Positions 1-6,207 of a DNA stretch of 8,401 bases are shown piece after piece (position 1 is the stretch's first letter; each line of letters opens with the position of its first letter). The notes under the pieces are model-generated. The model was given only the letters and a program-made list of their open reading frames with translations. It ran no database searches and was not told the origin of the DNA. This stretch comes from an uncultured Sinobacteraceae bacterium (GTDB lineage: Bacteria; Pseudomonadota; Gammaproteobacteria; Steroidobacterales; Steroidobacteraceae). Made by a program: the position numbers and the translations under genes. The DNA is taken from NCBI GenBank assembly GCA_937902995.1, contig CALEKY010000004.1, forward strand, positions 1 through 8,401, in the 5' to 3' direction.

Positions 1-161
1 TTCGCATGCGGCGGCGGATTCGGATGTGGCTGCGGGTGCGCGTGCGAGTTCGGTTTCGGCTGTTGTTTGGCATCGTGACTCGAATGCGCGTGCACCGACG
101 CGACAAGAGCAAATGCAACGACGCCAGACGCGACTGCCGTCGCCAGCTTGGACAACTTCAT
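1..161 (-). CDS. Partial gene: small exported His/Pro-rich protein (5' end only)
   Basis: The minus strand reads ATG at 161-159 and stays open for 53 codons to the window edge, so only the N-terminus is visible. Residues 1-25 form a typical Sec signal peptide: MKLSK at the start, a hydrophobic stretch of Ala, Val, Leu and Phe, then a Val-His-Ala cleavage site. The mature part (about residues 26-53) is very rich in His (six) and Pro (eight), with short HAH, HPQPHP and PPPHA patterns. A strong Shine-Dalgarno (AAGGGGG, plus-strand 166-172) lies four bases upstream of the start and a TATACT -10 box further up, so expression is credible. I do not recognise a family. His clusters can bind Zn, Ni or Cu, so a periplasmic or secreted metal-binding role is possible, but this is inference. 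The composition could also be a low-complexity linker before a domain outside the window. Confidence 0.62.
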   Translation of the reverse strand, partial: MKLSKLATAVASGVVAFALVASVHAHSSHDAKQQPKPNSHAHPQPHPNPPPHA

Positions 162-192
162 GGATCCCCCTTAATTGTTGTTCGACAGGGGA

Positions 193-198
193 AGTATA
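193..198 (-). promoter_or_regulatory. Candidate -10 box for the His/Pro-rich protein gene
   Basis: The minus strand reads TATACT, five of six matches to TATAAT. It would start transcription near 186, giving a leader of about 25 bases before the ATG at 161. No good -35 box is found at the expected spacing (the hexamer there reads CAGCGC), so the call rests on the -10 box and its distance. Confidence 0.35.
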
Positions 199-305
199 CG
201 ATCGGGTGCGACTCGGCGCTGATGTGACGAGCAGCCGCCCTTAAGCCGCCCACCTCCCGATTCCGACATGTGAAACGTATCGCGTGGCGCTCACTCGTCA
301 CGTCA

Positions 306-656
306 TTTGGACACCCAGGATCTCTATCAGTTTGGACACCCACTCATCCCTCATCACTCACTCAGCTTGGACATCCATCGATCTCGGTACATCGCGGCTC
401 CCGCATCCCGGTCCGGTTCATGGACGCCTGACACGTGGATTACCCGGTGGAACGTCTCGGGCTTACGACGGGCGGATGCTCAGGTCGGGACCGGCGCGGT
501 CGCCCGGCGAGGTTGTGGTTTTCGTGGGTGTGGTTTTCGTGGGTGTTCAAACTCGACGGGTGGGATGGGCGTCCGACCTCGCACTGCAGGATGGACGGGT
601 GTCCAACTCATGCGGATGGGCGGGTTGGGTCGGCCTAATCGATGGGTGTCCAAACT
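306..656. repeat. Array of TTTGGACACCC repeats, direct on the left and inverted on the right (possible transposon-end remnant)
   Basis: The motif TTTGGACACCC occurs at 306-316 and 331-341, with a variant CTTGGACATCC at 366-376. Its reverse complement recurs on the right: GGGTGTTCAAACT at 541-553, a weaker GGGCGTCC at 568-574, GGGTGTCCAACT at 597-608 and GGGTGTCCAAACT at 644-656. The 14-mer AGTTTGGACACCCA at 329-342 is a perfect inverted match to 643-656. Several copies facing inward from both ends is the layout of transposase-binding sites in elements such as the IS21 family, but no transposase gene lies between. I see no clear target-site duplication. It may be a MITE-like or solo-end remnant, or a binding array for a DNA-binding protein. 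This array fills most of the 162-707 gap, where no ORF has convincing coding character. Confidence 0.5.
515..544. repeat. 15-bp perfect tandem duplication
   Basis: The 15-mer GTGGTTTTCGTGGGT occurs twice back to back (515-529 and 530-544) with no mismatch. It lies inside the larger inverted array, and the second copy runs into one of the GGGTGTTCAAA repeats. A perfect tandem copy in non-coding DNA suggests recent slippage or duplication. Confidence 0.75.
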
Positions 657-707
657 AGAGGGTAAGATCGGGGCTCAGGCGTCGAGCGTCTCCTTTCGGG
701 GCTGCAC

Positions 708-1415
708 ATGTCCATTGCGAACTTCGCTCGAATCGTGCTTCTTGCGGTTGCCGCTCACGGCACTGCGCTCACCGCCGCGGCAGCCGAGCAGAGCGCAGCG
801 ATACCGGTCATCGAGCGCACGGGGGATTGGCGGGCGGCCGTGCGGCGCTTCGCCGAAGAGAACTTGAAGCATCCTGCCTGGGGTGCATCGCACTCGCTGC
901 GAAACTATCGGCTCGCGAAAGAGTTGGCTGCGGTCGACGGTGTGGCTGTCGATGACGATGTTCTGTACGCGGCGGCGTATTTGCACGACGTTGCTGCATT
1001 TAGTCCTTTCGCGAAGCCGGGTGTCGATCATCAGGATCAGGCCGCCGACATCGTCCAATCGATGCTCGAAGGAACTGGCTTCCCGATGCAGAAGATCGAT
1101 GCGGTGCGTAGTGCGATCCGCACGCACATGTACGGGCGCGACCCCGTTGGGCCTGAGGCGATCTATCTTCACGATGCCGATGCGCTCGACTGGCTCGGTG
1201 CGATCGGCATTGCTCGCGTGTTTGCGCTCGTCGATGCGAATGGCGGTAGTCCCGACGGACCTGCGATCGCAAGAAGATTGGAGAGCACGTTGAAGACGGT
1301 TCCGCCGCGCATCGTATCGAAGGCGGGCAAGGCGCGCGCCGAGCCGCGCGCACGGGAGCTCGAAGAATTTCTACGAAATTTACAGGCGCAATCGGCTGAC
1401 TACGAAGCGCTCTAG
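708..1415 (+). CDS. Exported HD-domain phosphohydrolase (YedJ-like)
   Basis: A 235-residue protein with an HD-superfamily metal-dependent phosphohydrolase fold. The metal ligands are visible in order: His62 (in ASHSLRNYRLAKELA), His93-Asp94 (YLHDVA), His140 (IRTHMYG) and the DADALDWLGAIGIAR segment at 156-170. The last segment, and the order of the others, resembles the YedJ/YpgQ branch of HD proteins, which hydrolyse phosphate esters or nucleotides. Unlike the cytoplasmic YedJ type, this protein begins with a hydrophobic stretch and an Ala-rich site near residues 24-26, consistent with a signal peptide and a periplasmic location. The start at 708 is preceded by GGGG at 698-701, a modest ribosome site. 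The gene is alone on its strand and converges on dadX with a 29-bp gap. The substrate is unknown. The HD assignment is firm; export is inferred from the N-terminus. Confidence 0.85.
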   Translation: MSIANFARIVLLAVAAHGTALTAAAAEQSAAIPVIERTGDWRAAVRRFAEENLKHPAWGASHSLRNYRLAKELAAVDGVAVDDDVLYAAAYLHDVAAFSPFAKPGVDHQDQAADIVQSMLEGTGFPMQKIDAVRSAIRTHMYGRDPVGPEAIYLHDADALDWLGAIGIARVFALVDANGGSPDGPAIARRLESTLKTVPPRIVSKAGKARAEPRARELEEFLRNLQAQSADYEAL

Positions 1416-1437
1416 CCCGAGTGGCCAAAGCGCTTCG
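1403..1437. terminator. Hairpin between convergent HD-protein and dadX genes, possible bidirectional terminator
   Basis: CGAAGCGCT at 1403-1411 pairs perfectly with AGCGCTTCG at 1429-1437, a 9-bp stem with a 17-base loop. The left arm lies in the last codons of the HD-protein gene, and the right arm ends 8 bases before the dadX stop codon. Position between convergent genes favours a terminator, but neither side has a T-run and the loop is long, so it would be a weak intrinsic terminator. Confidence 0.35.
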
Positions 1438-1444
1438 AGCCGCA

Positions 1445-2560
1445 TCAACGGCCGGCTTGGCGCAATCTGGTGGCTGATTCGGACTGAGCCGCGGCGCCTT
1501 TATAGACGAGCCGTGCACGTTTGACGCCGCACACCAATTCGTACGCAATCCTCTGCGACGCTTTTGCGACTTCGGAGACGCGAACCGTTCGTCCCCAAAG
1601 CTCGACTTCGCTGCCGATGCCGACGTTCGGCAGATCCGTGAGATCGACGGTCAGCATGTCCATCGATACGCGTCCTACGATCGTGGTGCGCTTGCCGTCG
1701 ACGGCGACTGGTGTTCCCGAAGGTGCGGTTTGCGGATACCCATCGGCATATCCCGCGCAGACCAAGCCGATGCGCATCGGTCGATCGACGACGAAGGTCG
1801 CTCCATATCCGATCGCATCGCCCGGTTGCACCGAACGCACAGCGAACACGTGACTGGCGAAAGTCATCGCGGGTACGAGATTCGGCTGCTCTTCGTTGCC
1901 TGGTGAGATGCCGTAGAGCATGAGCCCCGGACGTCCCCACTCTCTGCGAGCTTGCGGCCAATTCAGCACACCGGCGGAGTTACACAGACTGCGTGGACCC
2001 GGCAAATCCTTGGTCGCCGCATCGAAACGCTCGATCTGCTCGGCAGACATGGAATCGTTCGGCTCATCGGCGCGGGCAAAGTGAGTCATCAGCACGATCG
2101 AGCGAACCTTGCTCGTTTCCTGCAAGCGCCGATATACGCGCGGCGCATCAGCGCAGTCGAACCCGGCGCGATGCATTCCGGAGTCGATCTTGAGCCACAC
2201 GTCGAGACTGCGCGCGGCAATGCTCGTCGTCTCGAGCATCCGCAGCTGCGCTTCATGATGTACGACGAGCCAGAGTCCGAGCTCGCTCGCAAGCTTCAGC
2301 TCCGAGCTCGAGAAAACACCTTCCAGCAGCAGGATGGGATTGCGTATTCCGCTCTCGCGCAGCGCGCACGCTTCATCCAGGAACGCGACCGCAAATCCAT
2401 CCACTTCGTCGGCGAGCGCCTCGGCGCAGGCGATGGCGCCGTGACCGTAGGCATTTGCCTTGACGACGGCGAGCGCGCGGGCGCCATGCAAGCGTCGCGC
2501 AAGGCGATAGTTCTCGCGCAGCGCATCGAGATCGATGTGTACAGCCGTCGGACGCGTCAT
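1445..2560 (-). CDS. dadX: Alanine racemase, catabolic DadX type
   Basis: A 371-residue PLP-dependent alanine racemase (EC 5.1.1.1) that interconverts L- and D-alanine in the cytoplasm. The PLP-binding lysine is Lys34 in AVVKANAYGHG, and the second catalytic base is Tyr252 in DAIGYGATF. Other family landmarks are LKIDSGMHRAGF (Lys124, Arg131), REWGRPGLMLYG (208-217), CAGYADGYPQ (268-277) and GRVSMDMLTVDLTD (296-309). Length matches the family. The reading frame is open further upstream (to 2698), but family alignment and the ATGA overlap with the dadA stop codon fix the start at 2560; GCGAG just upstream is a usable ribosome site. The overlap implies translational coupling to dadA. Pairing with dadA and a divergent Lrp regulator points to the catabolic enzyme rather than a biosynthetic Alr supplying cell-wall D-alanine. 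If no second racemase gene exists, it could serve both roles. Confidence 0.95.
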   Translation of the reverse strand: MTRPTAVHIDLDALRENYRLARRLHGARALAVVKANAYGHGAIACAEALADEVDGFAVAFLDEACALRESGIRNPILLLEGVFSSSELKLASELGLWLVVHHEAQLRMLETTSIAARSLDVWLKIDSGMHRAGFDCADAPRVYRRLQETSKVRSIVLMTHFARADEPNDSMSAEQIERFDAATKDLPGPRSLCNSAGVLNWPQARREWGRPGLMLYGISPGNEEQPNLVPAMTFASHVFAVRSVQPGDAIGYGATFVVDRPMRIGLVCAGYADGYPQTAPSGTPVAVDGKRTTIVGRVSMDMLTVDLTDLPNVGIGSEVELWGRTVRVSEVAKASQRIAYELVCGVKRARLVYKGAAAQSESATRLRQAGR

Positions 2561-3861
2561 GCCGGGTTCTCGCCAGGTCTTGTGAGCGGTGCATGCCGCA
2601 CCTTCATTCGTCGATAGCGGGAGAGGTCCAGGCCCTCGGTGCTGATCGCCGGGCGGTTGCCGGTCACGAGGTCCGCGATGAGCTGACCCGAACCGCACGC
2701 CATCGTCCAGCCGAGCGTGCCGTGGCCGGTGTTGATGTACACATTGCCGAAACCGCTGTGACCGACGATCGGCGTGCTGTCCGGTGTCATCGGTCGCAAG
2801 CCTGTCCAGAACCTGCCGCGCCGAAGATCGCCGCTGCCGGGGAACAGATCGTTCGTCACCATTTCCAATGTCTCGCGGCGGCGCGGCGGCAGGCTGAGAT
2901 CGAAACCGACGAGCTCCGCCATTCCGCCGACACGAATGCGATCGTCGAAACGCGTGATCGCAATCTTATAGGTCTCATCGAGCACCGTGGAGACAGGCGC
3001 ACTGGATGCATCGACGATCGGCACGGTCAGGGAGTAGCCTTTGACCGGATAGACTGGGATGTCGAGTCCGAGCGGTGCGAGCAATTCCCTCGAATAGCTG
3101 CCGCAAGCAACGACGTAAGCGTCTGCAGCCAACAGCTCATCGCGAGTGCGAACGCCGACGACTCGATCGCCGCGAAGCTCGAATCGTTCGACGATCGTGT
3201 CGAACAAAGTCGTCACACCCAAATCGGCTGCTGTGTCAGCCAGTCGTTGCGTGAAGAGATGACAGTCGCCCGTTTCGTCGTTCGGTAAACGCAGGCCGCC
3301 GGTCAATTTGTGCTGGGCGGCTTCGAGCGCCGGTTCCACGCGCGAGAGCTGTCGCGAGTCGAGCAGCTCGTAAGGAACGCCGGTTCTCTCGAGCACCGCG
3401 ATGTCGCGTCGTGCTGTCGCGAACTGATCGCGCGTGCGGAACAACTGCAGAGTGCCGCCCGTGCGCTGCTCATATTGAATACCGATTTCGTCGCGCAATT
3501 GGCGCAAGCAATCGCGGCTGTACTCGGCCAGCCGGAGCATGCGTTCTTTATTGATCGCATAGCGCTCGGCGGAGCAGTTGGCCAGCATCGCCGCCAACCA
3601 GCGCAATTGGTACAGCGATCCATCCGGTCGAATGGAAAGTGGGGCATGCCGCTCGAACAGCCAACGCAAGGCTTTCAGCGGTATACCGGGCGCCGCCCAC
3701 GGCGTCGAATAACCCGGGGAGATCTGGCCGGCGTTCGCAAAGCTGGTTTCGAGTGCAGGGCCGGATTGGCGATCGATCAAGGTCACCTTGGCGCCCCGCC
3801 GCGCGAGATACCACGCAGTCGTTACGCCGATGACGCCGCCGCCGACAACGATTACGTGCAT
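2557..3861 (-). CDS. dadA: D-amino acid dehydrogenase, small subunit
   Basis: A 434-residue FAD-dependent dehydrogenase (E. coli DadA is 432) that oxidises D-alanine and other D-amino acids to the keto acid and ammonia, passing electrons to the membrane respiratory chain. The N-terminal Rossmann motif is VVGGGVIG (residues 5-12), with Asp30 closing the second beta strand. DadA-specific blocks are clear: ETSFANAGQISPGY (38-51), GGTLQLFRT (135-143), LPNDETGDC (192-200), YPVKGYSLTVP (271-281), DETYKIAITRFD (295-306), TGLRPMTPD (353-361) and NTGHGTLGWTMACGSGQ (377-393). The start at 3861 matches the E. coli N-terminus residue for residue; its ribosome site is weak (TAGG). The gene is first in a two-gene operon with dadX. 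A TACAAT -10 box and paired AGTGACTTT repeats lie upstream. It looks intact. Confidence 0.96.
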   Translation of the reverse strand: MHVIVVGGGVIGVTTAWYLARRGAKVTLIDRQSGPALETSFANAGQISPGYSTPWAAPGIPLKALRWLFERHAPLSIRPDGSLYQLRWLAAMLANCSAERYAINKERMLRLAEYSRDCLRQLRDEIGIQYEQRTGGTLQLFRTRDQFATARRDIAVLERTGVPYELLDSRQLSRVEPALEAAQHKLTGGLRLPNDETGDCHLFTQRLADTAADLGVTTLFDTIVERFELRGDRVVGVRTRDELLAADAYVVACGSYSRELLAPLGLDIPVYPVKGYSLTVPIVDASSAPVSTVLDETYKIAITRFDDRIRVGGMAELVGFDLSLPPRRRETLEMVTNDLFPGSGDLRRGRFWTGLRPMTPDSTPIVGHSGFGNVYINTGHGTLGWTMACGSGQLIADLVTGNRPAISTEGLDLSRYRRMKVRHAPLTRPGENPA

Positions 3862-3890
3862 GGGTGCCTACATTCGGAAGCCTGGATGCT

Positions 3891-3908
3891 CAGGATTGTA
3901 GAAATCTG
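3891..3908. promoter_or_regulatory. dadA -10 box inside a partial dyad (possible Lrp-family operator)
   Basis: On the minus strand TACAAT (plus 3895-3900) matches the sigma-70 -10 consensus at five of six bases and would start dadA transcription near 3888, giving a leader of about 27 bases. The hexamer at the expected -35 position is poor. The box lies within CAGGATTGTAGAAATCTG, an 18-base partial dyad (six of nine pairs) with CAG and CTG ends, loosely like Lrp-family sites (consensus YAGHAWATTWTDCTR). The -10 call is moderate; the operator call is weak. Confidence 0.42.
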
Positions 3909-3913
3909 GCGGG

Positions 3914-3953
3914 AGTGACTTTCTCTCGTTTCGCCGTGCCCGGTAGTGACTTT
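3914..3953. repeat. Paired AGTGACTTT direct repeats upstream of dadA
   Basis: AGTGACTTT occurs exactly at 3914-3922 and 3945-3953, 31 bp apart, close to three helical turns, so both copies face the same side of the DNA. The nearer copy covers the expected -35 position of the TACAAT promoter and the other sits about 31 bp further up. This is a reasonable arrangement for an activator site, most likely for the divergently encoded Lrp-like protein, but the motif does not match the E. coli Lrp consensus. Confidence 0.5.
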
Positions 3954-4022
3954 TGCGGAGAAGCGGCTGGGGCGGCCGCCATCGGCAGGGAAAAACACTG
4001 GCAGCACGGCGGCCCGGCCGGC

Positions 4023-4051
4023 TCGACCCTGTCGGTGCTCTTCCCTATGCT
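4023..4051 (+). promoter_or_regulatory. Candidate promoter for the Lrp-like regulator
   Basis: TCGACC at 4023-4028 (four of six to TTGACA) and TATGCT at 4046-4051 (four of six to TATAAT) are separated by 17 bases. Transcription would start near 4058, about 34 bases before the ATG at 4092. It lies about 130 bases from the dadA -10 box in the divergent control region. Confidence 0.35.
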
Positions 4052-4091
4052 AGCGGGGCGGCAGGCGCTGCATTGGGTTTCGAAGGCGTTC

Positions 4092-4553
4092 ATGAGTCAG
4101 CTTGATCGTGTCGATCGAAAGATTCTCGACATTCTTCAACGCAACGGACGGATTTCCATCACCGACCTCGCCCAGAGCGTGGGGTTGTCCGCGACACCCT
4201 GTGCCGAACGTGTCCGAAGGCTGGAGCGCAACGGCATCATCACCGGTTACCATGCGCATGTCGCACCCAAGGCGCTCGGCAAGAACCTGCTGGTGTTCCT
4301 GGAGATCAAGCTTTCGGTCAAATCGGATGAGGTTTTCAAGAAGATCAAGGACGAGCTGCAGCGAATGCCGGAAGTGATGGAATGCCATCTGCTTTCCGGC
4401 GATATCGATTATTTGGTCAAGGCAAGACTTGCCGACATGAACGACTACCGGCGATTGTTGGGAGACATCCTGCAACGGTTGCCGGCATCTGCCGAGTCGC
4501 GCAGCTATGTCGTCATGGAAGAAATCAAGGAAACGCTCTACCTACAGGTGTGA
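4092..4553 (+). CDS. dadR: Lrp/AsnC-family transcriptional regulator (DadR/Lrp-like)
   Basis: A 153-residue regulator of the feast/famine family. Residues 5-60 form the N-terminal winged helix-turn-helix, with the family landmarks LDRVDRKILDILQRNGRIS and the recognition helix in LSATPCAERVRRLERNGII (32-50). Residues 65-145 form the RAM effector-binding and dimerisation domain, with SGDIDYLVKARLADMNDYRRLLG (102-124) and YVVMEEIKET, very close to E. coli Lrp. The frame is open back to 3864, but the upstream part has no family similarity; ATG at 4092 fits the family start and has AAGG at 4083-4086 as ribosome site. It is divergent from dadA-dadX across 230 bp. Lrp in E. coli and DadR in Pseudomonas control dadAX, so control of the neighbouring operon in response to alanine or leucine is the natural inference. 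A broader global Lrp role cannot be excluded. Confidence 0.93.
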   Translation: MSQLDRVDRKILDILQRNGRISITDLAQSVGLSATPCAERVRRLERNGIITGYHAHVAPKALGKNLLVFLEIKLSVKSDEVFKKIKDELQRMPEVMECHLLSGDIDYLVKARLADMNDYRRLLGDILQRLPASAESRSYVVMEEIKETLYLQV

Positions 4554-4607
4554 TGCGCTGCACGGCCTGAGTTGCCCAGAGCGAGTCCTTGAAATGGTGG
4601 AGATCAT

Positions 4608-4625
4608 CCGCGCGGTACTGCGCGG
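4608..4625 (+). terminator. GC-rich hairpin between dadR and mmsA
   Basis: CCGCGC (4608-4613) pairs with GCGCGG (4620-4625) around a six-base loop, in the 108-base gap between the two genes. No T-run follows, so it may be a weak or Rho-assisted terminator, or a leader hairpin of mmsA. Whether mmsA has its own promoter is unclear from the sequence. Confidence 0.3.
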
Positions 4626-4661
4626 CCTTCAATAGAGTGTCCACGATTCGGAGCAGAGATC

Positions 4662-6182
4662 ATGTCAGCAAATTTGCAGCAGGCTCCGGAGCTCTCGTCG
4701 CTCTCGCACTGGATCAATGGTGGCGAAGTCGCCGGACGTTCCGGCCGTTTCGGCAAAGTGTTCAATCCGAGCACCGGAGAGGCGATCGGTCAGGTTCCGT
4801 TTGCGAACGCGGCTGAGCTCGAAGAATGCGTGCGCGTCGCGCGCGTAGCATTCGAGTCATGGTCGGCGCAGACGCCGTTGCGCAGAGCGCGCGTCCTGTT
4901 TCGTTTCCGGCAATTGCTCGAGGAAGCGAGCGACGAGCTGGCGGCGGTGATCTCCCGCGAGCACGGCAAGACGCTCGCGGATGCAAAGGGGGAAGTGACG
5001 CGCGGTCTCGAAGTGGTCGAGTTCGCTTGCGGCATTCCGGATTTGCTGAAGGGCGAGTTCAGCGAGAATGTCGGTGCCGGCATCGATGCATTCAGTATTC
5101 GCCAGCCGCTCGGCGTGGTCGCAGGCATCACGCCCTTCAACTTCCCCGCAATGGTGCCGTTGTGGATGGTCCCCGTCGCCGTTGCCTGCGGAAACACGTT
5201 CGTGCTCAAGCCGTCGGAGCGCGATCCGTCCGCGTCGATCATGCTCGCGAAACTGCTTCAGGAAGCCGGACTGCCGCCGGGTGTGTTCAACGTGTTGCAC
5301 GGCGATCGCGAGGCCGTCGACGGTTTGCTGAAACATCCTGATATTGCGGCGATCAGCTTCGTAGGTTCGACGCCCGTGGCCAAGCATGTGTATGTCGAGG
5401 GAACTCGCAACGGCAAACGCGTGCAGGCGCTCGGCGGCGCGAAGAATCATGCGATCGTGATGCCCGATGCGGATCTCGATGACGCCGCCAAAGCTTTGGT
5501 CGGCGCTGCATACGGATCGGCGGGCGAGCGCTGCATGGCCATTTCCATTGCGGTTGCCGTTGGCGAAGAGACAGCGCAGCGACTCGTCGAAAAGCTCGTG
5601 CCGATGGTCAAGGCGTTGCGCGTCGGTCTGCCCACCGAGAGCGAGACCGAGATGGGACCGCTGATCACGGCCGAGCATCGCGCGAAGGTGTGCGATTACA
5701 TCAAGTTCGGCGTGGAAGAGGGCGCGTCTCTGCTCGTCGACGGACGAGAAGGCTACGAAAACGTCTCGGGATTCTTCCTCGGCGGATCGCTCTTCGATCG
5801 CGTGAAGCCGGACATGAAGATCTATCGCGAAGAGATTTTCGGTCCCGTGCTCGGCATCGTGCGCGTGGGTGGCCTCGAAGAGGCGATTCGGCTCGTCAAC
5901 GCTCATCCGTACGCGAACGGCACGGCCATCTTCACGCGTAGCGGTGCTGCGGCCCAAGCGTTCGTGGACAAAATCGAAGTCGGCATGGTCGGCGTCAACG
6001 TGCCGATTCCGGTGCCGATGGCGTTCTACAGCTTCGGCGGTTGGCGGGCTTCGCTCTTCGGCGACCACCACATTTACGGACGCGAAGGTGTCCGGTTCTA
6101 CACGCGGCTCAAGGCCGTCACGCAGCGGTGGCCGAGAGAGACGACGGGACGGGCCGAGTTCGTGATGCCGACGATGAAGTAG
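4662..6182 (+). CDS. mmsA: CoA-acylating methylmalonate-semialdehyde dehydrogenase
   Basis: A 506-residue member of the aldehyde dehydrogenase superfamily that converts (S)-methylmalonate semialdehyde, CoA and NAD+ to propionyl-CoA, CO2 and NADH (EC 1.2.1.27); malonate semialdehyde is also accepted by the family. It acts in valine and thymine breakdown and, as IolA, in inositol breakdown. Visible landmarks are TPFNFPAMVPLWM with Asn160, FVGSTPVAKHVY from residue 233, the catalytic Cys291 in SAGERCMA, and EEIFGPVLG from 390. The general-base Glu of hydrolytic aldehyde dehydrogenases is absent: the site reads ALGGAKNH (256-263), as expected for this CoA-dependent subfamily. The start at 4662 has GGAG at 4650-4653. 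It follows dadR on the same strand after 108 bp. The usual partners (mmsB, acyl-CoA dehydrogenase, enoyl-CoA hydratase) are not next to it here; the next gene converges. Confidence 0.95.
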   Translation: MSANLQQAPELSSLSHWINGGEVAGRSGRFGKVFNPSTGEAIGQVPFANAAELEECVRVARVAFESWSAQTPLRRARVLFRFRQLLEEASDELAAVISREHGKTLADAKGEVTRGLEVVEFACGIPDLLKGEFSENVGAGIDAFSIRQPLGVVAGITPFNFPAMVPLWMVPVAVACGNTFVLKPSERDPSASIMLAKLLQEAGLPPGVFNVLHGDREAVDGLLKHPDIAAISFVGSTPVAKHVYVEGTRNGKRVQALGGAKNHAIVMPDADLDDAAKALVGAAYGSAGERCMAISIAVAVGEETAQRLVEKLVPMVKALRVGLPTESETEMGPLITAEHRAKVCDYIKFGVEEGASLLVDGREGYENVSGFFLGGSLFDRVKPDMKIYREEIFGPVLGIVRVGGLEEAIRLVNAHPYANGTAIFTRSGAAAQAFVDKIEVGMVGVNVPIPVPMAFYSFGGWRASLFGDHHIYGREGVRFYTRLKAVTQRWPRETTGRAEFVMPTMK

Positions 6183-6207
6183 CGTGGCGACCGGATCGGC
6201 GTGCGCT

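Noticed and set aside
307..867. A 186-codon plus-strand open frame across the left repeat array
   Set aside because: It translates the tandem repeats (for example GCGFRGCGFRGC) and runs out of frame into the HD-protein gene. No family similarity or ribosome site.
1261..1270. GCGATCGC octamer as a HIP1-like element
   Set aside because: GATCG-rich words are common throughout this high-GC sequence and the exact octamer is rare here. Nothing suggests a specific element.
2561..2698. N-terminal extension of the alanine racemase
   Set aside because: The 46 extra codons lie inside dadA in another frame and have no racemase similarity. The ATGA overlap at 2557-2560 gives the natural start.
3864..4091. 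N-terminal extension of the Lrp-like regulator
   Set aside because: The 76 extra codons cover the divergent promoter region and have no Lrp similarity. The family start fits ATG at 4092.
4857..6071. A 404-codon minus-strand open frame opposite mmsA
   Set aside because: It is a high-GC shadow of mmsA: Arg-, His- and Asp-rich with no recognisable domain. The plus strand has full-length family similarity.
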